Origin: CBDESM01 sp965242485
GTDB taxonomy: Bacteria; Chloroflexota; Dehalococcoidia; Bin125
DNA: 64,000 bases
NCBI GenBank assembly: GCA_965242485.1
Contig: CBDESM010000003.1
Coordinates: forward strand, 1,798,001-1,862,000
Direction of reading: 5' to 3'
Position 1 is the first letter of the stretch; every line of letters starts with the position of its first letter. Shown in pieces: positions 27,583-34,801 of the stretch. Position numbers and translations under genes: made by a program. A model generated the notes under the pieces. The model made no database searches. It worked only from the letters and a program-made list of their open reading frames with translations, and was not told where the DNA came from.

Positions 27583-28887
27583 TTAGACGGCTTCGAGGAT
27601 CGTGCTGATCCCCATGCCGGCGCCGATGCACTGCGTCGCCAGGCCGTACTTGCTGCCGCTGCGGTTCAGCTCGCGGGCGACCGTGGTGACCAGCCGCGTG
27701 CCCGTCGCGCCCAGCGGGTGGCCGATGGCCAGGCTGCCGCCGTTCACGTTCACTGCGTCGGGGTTCAGCCCGATCTCCTTGACGCTCGGGATGACCTGCG
27801 CCGCGAACGCCTCGTTGAACTCGACCCGGTCGATCTCGCCGGCGTCGACGCCCGCGTGCGCCAGCGCCTTGCGGGTCGCCGGCACCGGGCCCATGCCCAT
27901 GATCTGCGGCTTGACTCCGCCGACGCCGAAGCCGATCAGCCGCGCCAGCGGCTCCAGCCCCAGTTCCGCGGCCTTCCGCTCGCTCATCAGCAGCGCCGCC
28001 GTGAACCCGTCGTTCGTCGGGCAGCTGTTGCCCGCCGTGATCCGGATCTCCTGCTGTTGGTGGCTGACCGTGCCGCGCACCGTGCGCAGCCCGCTCAGCC
28101 CCTCGAAGTTCGTGCCCGGGCGGAAGCCCTCGTCGATGGCCACGACCTTCCGCTCCCCGCGCTCCTCGAGCAGCAGGTTGCCCTCGTCGTCGAACACCGG
28201 CAGCTCGACCTCGACCGGCACGATCTCGTCCTTGTAGAACCCGGCCGCCGTCGCCTCGCCGTACTTGCGGTGGCTCTCCACCGCGAACTCGTCCAGCGTC
28301 TCCCGGCTCAGGTCGTACATCTCGGCCACGTTCTGCGCCGTCTGCAGCATCGAGCAGACCGGCGACGAGTCCAGGATCGCCTCCGGGATCGGCACCGAGA
28401 AGTCCAGCCCGTGGTCGTGCGCCAGGTTGCGCTGCTGCTCGTTCATCTCGTGCCGCTTCGAGTTGAACTCGGTGATCCGGTTCGGCTCGGCGCCGCCCCC
28501 GCCGCCCAGCTGGCGGCCCATCCGCTCCACGCCCAGCGCGATCCCCACGTCGATCGCGCCGACCATGATCTCCTGCGCCACCCGGTGCAGCGTCTCCATC
28601 GAGGAGCCGCACTGCCGGTTCGAGTCGAAGGTGCAGACCGACTCGGGCAGCCCGGCCAGCCGCGCGATGTGGTTCGCGCCGATCCCGGCCAGCTCGGCCA
28701 CGCCGCCGACGCAGCCCATCCCCACGTCCTCGATCATCTCCGGCGCCACCTTCGGGTTGCGGCCCAGCAGCGCCTGCAGCACCTGCACCGCCACGTCGTC
28801 AAGCCGCGTCGCGGTGAACGCCCCGCGGCCGCCTCGCGTGAACGCGGAGCGCGCGCCGTCGACGATCACGACATTCTGGAGTTCCAT
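27583..28887 (-). CDS. Thiolase (acetyl-CoA acetyltransferase type)
   Basis: Condenses or cleaves acyl-CoA thioesters, in beta-oxidation or acetoacetyl-CoA formation. The nucleophilic cysteine is Cys93 in FDSNRQCGSSMETLH. The histidine motif is GGSLAIGHPLGATGTR, and the C-terminal proton-donor cysteine is in ATQCIGAGMG. FNEAFA is also conserved. At 434 residues it is a little longer than typical because of an insert around residues 150-190. ATG 28887 has AAAGGAACGAG upstream; a longer frame to 28965 lacks support. It lies 87 bases downstream of the amidohydrolase gene on the same strand, plausibly one transcript. Confidence 0.93.
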   Translation of the reverse strand: MELQNVVIVDGARSAFTRGGRGAFTATRLDDVAVQVLQALLGRNPKVAPEMIEDVGMGCVGGVAELAGIGANHIARLAGLPESVCTFDSNRQCGSSMETLHRVAQEIMVGAIDVGIALGVERMGRQLGGGGGAEPNRITEFNSKRHEMNEQQRNLAHDHGLDFSVPIPEAILDSSPVCSMLQTAQNVAEMYDLSRETLDEFAVESHRKYGEATAAGFYKDEIVPVEVELPVFDDEGNLLLEERGERKVVAIDEGFRPGTNFEGLSGLRTVRGTVSHQQQEIRITAGNSCPTNDGFTAALLMSERKAAELGLEPLARLIGFGVGGVKPQIMGMGPVPATRKALAHAGVDAGEIDRVEFNEAFAAQVIPSVKEIGLNPDAVNVNGGSLAIGHPLGATGTRLVTTVARELNRSGSKYGLATQCIGAGMGISTILEAV

Positions 28888-28974
28888 GGTCTCGTTCCTT
28901 TCGCACCTGTTCAGGTGTCGGTTGCCGTTCCGCAGTCTAGCCCCTCGCGGGACCGGACCGTCCAAGCCGCGCGT

Positions 28975-30156
28975 CTAGACCTCGTGCCGGTAGATCCGCG
29001 CCGCGTTCCGCTGCAGCACGTTCTGCAGATCCTGCTCGGGCAGCACGCTCAGCACCTGCTCCACGTGGTCCTTCGGCGCGAGCGAGGTCGAGGCCGGCCC
29101 CGGCGAGAGGCTGGTCGGGTGCGGGAAGTCCGTCTCGAACAGCAGGTTCTCCGAGCCGATCTGCTCGATCGTCTTCAGCGCCGAGGGGCCCTCGAACCAG
29201 AAGCAGGCGTAGCACTGCCGCTTGAAGTACTCGCTCGGCAGCAGGTCCATCTCCGGGTGCTCCTCGCGGCAGCCCGAGTTCTCCCACTGCCAGTCCATCG
29301 CCTCCAGCAGGTAGGGCACCCAGCCCACCCCGCTTTCGACCGAGACGAAGTTCAGCTTCGGGAAGCGGTGGCACATCCCCGACAGCACCACGTCGAGGAT
29401 CGCGTTCGAGTTGTCCAGGAACAGCTTCACCGTCGACTTCGCGTAGGCCGCCTGGCGCCCGTTGTCGACCGTGATGTTGCGCAGCTCGGTCAGATCCCCG
29501 GAGCCGATGTGGAAGTTGATCGACAGCCCCATCTCCTCCGCCTGGTGCCAGAGCGGATCCCAGTGCCGCTCCGTCAGCCGCGGCAGCCCGAAGACATGCG
29601 GCTGGTTCGTCATCAGCACGCCCTTGTGCCCCAGCAGCTGCGCCCGCTGCATCTCCTCGACGCAGGCCTGCACGTCCCAGAACGGCATCGCCATGATCGG
29701 GATGAACCGCTCCGGCGCCGCGCTGGTCCACTCGATCAGGAAGTCGTTGTAGGCCCGCACGCACTCCAGCCGCAGCGCCTCGTCCGTCATGGTCAGGAAG
29801 TTGCCGCTGCCGAACCCGCCCACGTTGGGGTAGACGACCTGCGCCCACATCCCGTACTCGTCCATCCGCTCCAAGCGGTCCCGCATGTCGAACGAGCCGT
29901 GGTCCGCGTCCCGCAGGCTCGGCGGGTGGCTCGGCGGCGGCTCCTTCCAGCCCGCCATCGCCGCGCCCGCCGTCGGCATGAACTTCTTGCCGCCCATCAC
30001 CCAGCGGTCCTCGTTGATCTCCGGATCGAAGATCACGTGCGGCACCAAGTCGCCCCACTTCTTCGTCGACACGCGCTCCGTCCACAGGTTCTCCGGCTCC
30101 GACACGTGCGTATCGGCGTCGATCACCTTGATCCGGTCCACGATCATCTCGGCCAT
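28975..30156 (-). CDS. Metal-dependent amidohydrolase (amidohydrolase 2 / ACMSD-like family)
   Basis: TIM-barrel hydrolase or decarboxylase of the amidohydrolase 2 family. The N-terminal metal motif is IDADTHVSEPENLW, with Asp and His where D-x-D/H is usual. The barrel includes MDEYGMWAQVVYPNVGGFGSG, LSINFHIGSGDL with a conserved His, and the C-terminal metal-ligand segment ENLLFETDFPHPTS. At 393 residues it is normal. ATG 30156 is preceded by GGAGAG; an upstream open frame to 30297 is not supported. A promoter-like TTGACA/TATCTT pair lies upstream. Substrate unknown. Confidence 0.88.
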   Translation of the reverse strand: MAEMIVDRIKVIDADTHVSEPENLWTERVSTKKWGDLVPHVIFDPEINEDRWVMGGKKFMPTAGAAMAGWKEPPPSHPPSLRDADHGSFDMRDRLERMDEYGMWAQVVYPNVGGFGSGNFLTMTDEALRLECVRAYNDFLIEWTSAAPERFIPIMAMPFWDVQACVEEMQRAQLLGHKGVLMTNQPHVFGLPRLTERHWDPLWHQAEEMGLSINFHIGSGDLTELRNITVDNGRQAAYAKSTVKLFLDNSNAILDVVLSGMCHRFPKLNFVSVESGVGWVPYLLEAMDWQWENSGCREEHPEMDLLPSEYFKRQCYACFWFEGPSALKTIEQIGSENLLFETDFPHPTSLSPGPASTSLAPKDHVEQVLSVLPEQDLQNVLQRNAARIYRHEV

Positions 30157-30203
30157 CTCAGCTCTCCATCCCGCCGCCGCAAGCCTTCTCCAGCGGCCCT
30201 GCC

Positions 30204-30230
30204 AAGATAGCAACTCCGCCGTCCTGTCAA
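30204..30230 (-). promoter_or_regulatory. Sigma70-like promoter of the amidohydrolase-thiolase genes
   Basis: Minus strand TTGACA (30230-30225) and TATCTT (30209-30204), spacer 15 bases, 48 bases before the start at 30156. The spacer is shorter than ideal, so this is a moderate call. Confidence 0.45.
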
Positions 30231-30272
30231 CACCCGGTTGGGAGCAGTACCATCCTCTCCGGAGGTTCGGAG

Positions 30273-30932
30273 ATGGCCACGGCTGCGGCAATGCCATTGG
30301 ATCGGATCGACGCGGCCGTGCAGGTCGCGCGCGACTGCGGGAAGGCGCGCGTCCGCCCCGGTTGCTCGATCACGGCCGACTTCTTGGAAGAGCTGTCGAT
30401 CCGCTACGAAGACCTCTCATTCGAAGGCGGTTCAGGAGGGGAGCTCGTCATCAGTGCTGCGTCGCGCGGCCGCGTGCCTCAAGTCGGATTCGGCATCACG
30501 GGCCAGATGTTCAATTCGTTCATCCAACGCGGTCTCATTTGGGGACGCAACAACGACGGCGGGTTCTTCCCGCCCGGCTGGGAGCCCAAAATTCCCGACA
30601 TCAGCTGGGTCAGCCCCGAACGCGAAGAACTCGCGAAAGTCGACGGCGAGCTTCCCGCCTACTGGCCCATCGCTCCCGACTTCGTCGTCGAGATCGTCTC
30701 GGAAACCGATTCCCTCGCCGAGCAACTCGAGAAAATGGCCAAGTGGATCGAGCACGGCGCGCTTCTCGGTCTCGTCGTCGATCCGGCCAAGAGGACGGTC
30801 TACGTCTACCGCCCCGGCAAACCCGTCGACCGGCGCGTTCATCCCGACGAAATCGACTGCGATCCTGAGGTCCCCGGCTTCACAATCGACTTCGCCCTGA
30901 TCTGGCGGTTCCTCGACCAGACCGGCTCCTGA
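30273..30932 (+). CDS. Uma2 family (DUF820) putative endonuclease
   Basis: PD-(D/E)xK-like fold protein found in expanded families in Chloroflexota and Cyanobacteria; cellular role unknown. The conserved core is ELVISAASRG, IPDISWVSPE and PDFVVEIVSETDSLAEQLEKMAKW, in which PD, E and a downstream residue make up the nuclease-like centre. LGLVVDPAKRTVYVYRPG follows. At 219 residues it is normal. It is one of three paralogues in the window, with others at 38003 and 38684. The stop codon directly abuts the stop of the converging aminotransferase gene. A TACCAT element lies 20 bases upstream. Confidence 0.88.
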   Translation: MATAAAMPLDRIDAAVQVARDCGKARVRPGCSITADFLEELSIRYEDLSFEGGSGGELVISAASRGRVPQVGFGITGQMFNSFIQRGLIWGRNNDGGFFPPGWEPKIPDISWVSPEREELAKVDGELPAYWPIAPDFVVEIVSETDSLAEQLEKMAKWIEHGALLGLVVDPAKRTVYVYRPGKPVDRRVHPDEIDCDPEVPGFTIDFALIWRFLDQTGS

Positions 30933-32183
30933 CTACTCCCCGAACTCCGTCGCCACTACCGCGAACGCTTCGTCCGTCGCTTCCAGCGTCCGCGCCACGT
31001 CCTCGTCCGTCAGCGCCGTCGAGAGGAAACCGTTGTGCCACGGGTGGATGTAGACGCCCCGCGCAGCCGCTTCGGCGCTGAACCGCGATCCCCGCGGCAG
31101 GCCCTCCGCCCGCTCGTCGCCGTCGAACAGGATCATCGGAATCTGCACCGGGCCCGTCTGCCGCAGGCCCAGCCCGCGGCTCTCCGCCTGCTCCGCCAAG
31201 CCTTCCCGCAGCAGGTTGCCGGTCCGCTCCAGCTGCGAAATCCCGTCCGTCTCCTGCATCGTCGTGATCGTCGCGATCGCCGCCGCCATCGGCGCGCCCG
31301 CGTACCAGTACGACCCCGTCGCCATTGTCTTCCCGGCCGCCTCCTCCAGAGCATCCGTCCCCAGCAGCGCCGAGATCGGATGCCCGTTCCCGATCGCCTT
31401 GCAGTACGCGCTCAAATCCGGCGACACCCCCAGCGGCGCCCAGCTCCCCCGCATGTCCAGCCGGAACCCGCCCCGCACGTCGTCCAAGATCAGCACCGCC
31501 CCGTGCGCCGTGCACAGATCGCGCACCCCCTCCGCGAACTCCCGCGTCGGCAGCTCCTGATCCTCGAACACGTCGTGCTTGAACGCCGACACGATCAGCC
31601 CGGCGACGTCCCCGTCCGCCTCGTCGAACGCCGCCCGCACCGATGCCAGATCGTTGTATTCGTACTCGACCGTCCCCGGTGCCTTCGATCCCCGCTCCCG
31701 CCCCATCCAGGCCGGCGATGCCCCGTGGTACGCATCCCGCGCTCGCAGGATCGTCGAGCGCCCCGTCGCCGTCCGCGCGACCGACGCCGCGTAGACCGTC
31801 GCGTCCGTGCCGTTCTTCGCGAACCACGCCCAATCCGCCCACGGCGTGATCTCGACCAGCAGCTCCGCCAGTTCCACCATCTTCGCCGTCGGGCCGTTGA
31901 ACCCGTCCCCGATCCCTTGCTGCTCCGCCGCTGCTGCCTCCACCGTCGGATGCCGGTGCCCGAGCAGGATCGGCCCGTAGGAGCACAGGTAATCGATGTA
32001 CTCGTTCCCGTCCGCGTCCCAGATCCGCGAACCTTCGCCTCGGGCGAAGAACTGCGGGAACCCCTCCGGCAGCAGCGCCGCGTTCTGATGTCCGTACATC
32101 CCGCCCGGAATCACCGCCCGGGCCCGCTCCCTCAGCTCCAAATCGGCCCGCAGGCTCCGCTCCCCGACCATTGCATCCGCCAC
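30933..32183 (-). CDS. Class III aminotransferase (glutamate-1-semialdehyde aminomutase-like)
   Basis: PLP enzyme of the HemL-like branch. ARAVIPGGMYGHQN is the typical N-terminus, then WDADGNEYIDYLCSYGPILLGHRHP, WFAKNGTDATVYAASVAR and the PLP segment LILDDVRGGFR. The Schiff-base lysine is in SAYCKAIGNGHPISALLG. At 416 residues it is full length. The GTG at 32183 has GGAGGG just upstream and is preferred; ATG 32171 would shorten it by four residues. No heme genes are nearby, so a role in heme synthesis is not implied; many such paralogues act on other amino-ketones. Confidence 0.82.
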   Translation of the reverse strand: MADAMVGERSLRADLELRERARAVIPGGMYGHQNAALLPEGFPQFFARGEGSRIWDADGNEYIDYLCSYGPILLGHRHPTVEAAAAEQQGIGDGFNGPTAKMVELAELLVEITPWADWAWFAKNGTDATVYAASVARTATGRSTILRARDAYHGASPAWMGRERGSKAPGTVEYEYNDLASVRAAFDEADGDVAGLIVSAFKHDVFEDQELPTREFAEGVRDLCTAHGAVLILDDVRGGFRLDMRGSWAPLGVSPDLSAYCKAIGNGHPISALLGTDALEEAAGKTMATGSYWYAGAPMAAAIATITTMQETDGISQLERTGNLLREGLAEQAESRGLGLRQTGPVQIPMILFDGDERAEGLPRGSRFSAEAAARGVYIHPWHNGFLSTALTDEDVARTLEATDEAFAVVATEFGE

Positions 32184-32274
32184 ATCGCCCTCCGCTCGCC
32201 GAGGGTGCGGAACCCCGGCCGCCGCGGCCGGTCCGCGATGGCCGCGGGGCCGGCCGGCGACGCGCCGTTTGCCG

Positions 32275-32688
32275 CTACGCCTGGACCCAGTAGCTGATCG
32301 AGAGGACGCGGTTGTACCCGCAGGTGCACTCCTTGCGCCATCTCCGTTCCACGAGATTGCGCGTGACGCCGTTGGCGTCGGTGCTCGTTGAGATGACCGT
32401 CGTGCTGAGGATGGTTCTCGTGCAGGTCCCGCACTGCCCGCCGCTGGCAATGCAGTCGGCCGTGGCGCAGACCGAGCGGCCGGGGGCGTGCTGGTCGCGG
32501 TCCACGTCGAGCACGTCCGTCAGCCCGCCCCAAACGGCTTCGGGACTGACGTGGGCGGGGGTGCAGGAGACAACGCTCGTGACCGTGCTCGCATCCGCCT
32601 TGCCCGGCCCGGCGAGCGCGGCCGCCAAGGCAATGGCGGCGGCGACGACCGCGAGGGCGAGAGCCCCGGAGACTGGAAGGGTCTTCAT
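32275..32688 (-). CDS. Small secreted cysteine-rich protein, unknown function
   Basis: I do not recognise a family. The 137 residues start with a clear signal peptide (MKTLPVSGALALAVVAAAIA, cleavage probably near ADAS). The mature part has seven cysteines, including CATADC, CGTC and CTCGY patterns, suggesting disulfides or a metal site outside the cytoplasm. ATG 32688 has GAGAGGGAT upstream; ATG 32706 is an alternative. It is separated by 91 bases from the aminotransferase gene on the same strand and is divergent from the MFS exporter gene. Confidence 0.65.
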   Translation of the reverse strand: MKTLPVSGALALAVVAAAIALAAALAGPGKADASTVTSVVSCTPAHVSPEAVWGGLTDVLDVDRDQHAPGRSVCATADCIASGGQCGTCTRTILSTTVISTSTDANGVTRNLVERRWRKECTCGYNRVLSISYWVQA

Positions 32689-32930
32689 GACATCCCTCTC
32701 TTCCATCGCGCGGCGGGGGGATCCCGCTTACCGCGATGTTAGCGACTTTGGCTGCGGTTGGGGCGGTCCGGCGGCGGCGAATTCGCCGCGGCCGGCAGCA
32801 GCCCGTTCCCGGGCTCGCATCCGCGTCGGCCCGAGAGTGCGTCCACTGCCGTCTACCCTCGCCCCATGCTCCCCGCGCCTGACGCAGCCGCAGGCCTCGC
32901 CGCCGATGCGATCAGCGCCCTCCCCGCTCG

Positions 32931-34724
32931 ATGACGCTCGTCGCCGACCCCGCCGGCGCGGAAGACCAGCGCCCGCTGGGGATGGATCTGCCCCGCCGGG
33001 TCAAGGCGCTCGTGCTCGCGGGCTCGATGCTGGCGATGTTCATGTCGGCGCTCGAACAGAGCATCGTCGGGCCGGCGCTGCCGCGGATCGTCTCCGATCT
33101 CGGCGGGCTCGAGCTCTACCCGTGGCTCTTTCAGGCCTACATCACCGCTCAGGTCGTCGCCATTCCGGTTGCCGCGCGGCTCAGCGACCGGGTCGGGCGC
33201 AAGAGCGTGCTCGTCGCCGGGCTGGCGATCTTCCTCGCCGGCTCCGCCGCTTGCGGGGCTGCACCCGACATCTACTCCCTGATCGCCTTCCGCGCCGTGC
33301 AGGGCGCGGGCGCGGGCATCCTCGCCACGCTTTCCTTCGCCGTCGTCGGCGACCTCTTCCCGCCGGCCGAGCGCGGGCGCTACATCGGCCTCTTCGGCGG
33401 CGTGTTCGCGCTCTCGAACCTGATCGGCGCGCCGCTCGGCGGCGTCCTCACCGAGTTCGCCGGCTGGCGCTGGGTCTTCTGGGCGATGCTCCCCGCCGGC
33501 GCCTGCGCCATCGCGCTGATCGCGCTGCGCATGCCCGCGCTCAAGCCTCGCAGCCCTTCGCGCGCCCGCTTCGACTACCTCGGCCTCGCCTCCATGGCTG
33601 GCTTCCTCCTCCCCGTCATGTTCGCCCTCACCATCGCCGACTCCGCCGGCTGGCTCGCCCCCGCCGTCGTCGGCTTGCTCCTGCTCTCCGCCCTTTCCCT
33701 CGCGCTGTTCATCGCCGTCGAGCGCCGCGCCGCCGAAGCCATCGTCCCGCTCCACCTCTTCCGCATCCGCAACGTCGCCGTCACCGCCGTCGCGATGCTC
33801 GTCATCGGCCTCGGCATGTTCGGCTCGATGGTCTACCTCCAGTTCTTCCTGCAAGTCGGGCTCGGTACCGACGCGACCACCGCCGGCGCGGTCATGGGCC
33901 CGATGATCATCTTCGTCGTCGTCTTCTCCGTCATCGCCGGCCAGGTCATGTCCCGCACCGGCCGCTACAAATTCCTCGCCGTGATCGGCGCGGCCGCGAT
34001 GCTCGCCGGGATGGTCCTGCTGGCCATGATGTCGCGCGAGACGCCCGTCGCGGCCGTCCTGCTGCGGCTCGGCGTCTTCGGCGCGGGCATGGGGATGCTC
34101 ATGCCCGTGCTCACGCTCGGCGCGCAGAACGCGGCCCCGCAGCGCTACCTCGGCACCATCTCCGGCTTCACCCAGTTCTTCCAGCTCGCCGGCGGCGCGA
34201 TCGGGATCGGCGTGATCGGCGCGCTCTTCAACGCCCGCCTCGCCGCCGGGCTGCAATCGCGGCTCGACCCGGCGGCGGCGCGCGCCGTCGAGCCCGAGAA
34301 ACTGGTCGATCCGATCTTCCGCGAGAACCTCGTCGCCGAGCTCGGCCCCGAAGCCTGGGCCGCCGCCGAGCCGCAGGTCCAAGCCGCCGTCGCCGCCGCC
34401 ATCACCGACAACTTCCTGCTCGGCGCGGCCATCCTCGTCGTCGCCCTGCTCGCCGTCCTCTGGCTCCGCGAACTCCCCCTCCGCACCGGCGACGAAGCCC
34501 CCGCGGTCTCCGTCGCCCGCCCCGCCGCCGGCGCTCCCGCCCCGCAACCACCCGCGGCCGCGCTCCCGTTCCGGGCGCGCATGGCTTCCATCGCCGTTCC
34601 GGCCGCCCCTCGTCCGCCCCCGTCCGCGGCCGCTCCCGCGCCCTCCGACTCCGCCGCCGCCGTCCTGCTCGGCAACGCGGCGGCACTTGCGCTCGCCGCG
34701 CTTCCCCTCCGCCCTCAGCGCTGA
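32931..34724 (+). CDS. MFS multidrug exporter, DHA2 (EmrB/QacA) type
   Basis: Proton-driven drug exporter with about 14 membrane segments. Antiporter motif C-like residues are seen in GGVFALSNLIGAPLGG, motif A in ARLSDRVGRKSVLV, and the first helix shows MFMSALEQSIVGPALPRI, typical of DHA2 members. At 597 residues it is longer than usual because of a Pro/Ala-rich C-terminal extension of about 90 residues after helix 14 that is probably cytoplasmic and disordered. A CTACCCT element at 32853-32859 may be its -10 box. The substrate is unknown. Confidence 0.92.
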   Translation: MTLVADPAGAEDQRPLGMDLPRRVKALVLAGSMLAMFMSALEQSIVGPALPRIVSDLGGLELYPWLFQAYITAQVVAIPVAARLSDRVGRKSVLVAGLAIFLAGSAACGAAPDIYSLIAFRAVQGAGAGILATLSFAVVGDLFPPAERGRYIGLFGGVFALSNLIGAPLGGVLTEFAGWRWVFWAMLPAGACAIALIALRMPALKPRSPSRARFDYLGLASMAGFLLPVMFALTIADSAGWLAPAVVGLLLLSALSLALFIAVERRAAEAIVPLHLFRIRNVAVTAVAMLVIGLGMFGSMVYLQFFLQVGLGTDATTAGAVMGPMIIFVVVFSVIAGQVMSRTGRYKFLAVIGAAAMLAGMVLLAMMSRETPVAAVLLRLGVFGAGMGMLMPVLTLGAQNAAPQRYLGTISGFTQFFQLAGGAIGIGVIGALFNARLAAGLQSRLDPAAARAVEPEKLVDPIFRENLVAELGPEAWAAAEPQVQAAVAAAITDNFLLGAAILVVALLAVLWLRELPLRTGDEAPAVSVARPAAGAPAPQPPAAALPFRARMASIAVPAAPRPPPSAAAPAPSDSAAAVLLGNAAALALAALPLRPQR

Positions 34725-34801
34725 TGATTATTTCGCCGATGCGGAATATTCGCGCGAGCGACTAGCATAGCGATCCCCGCGGACGCGCGACGGGAGCGCT
34801 C

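Noticed and set aside
34764..34778. AGCATAGCGATCCC shared with 25600-25613 as a possible common operator
   Set aside because: A 14-base match is expected by chance between GC-rich regions of this size, and the two sites lie in different orientation relative to their genes.
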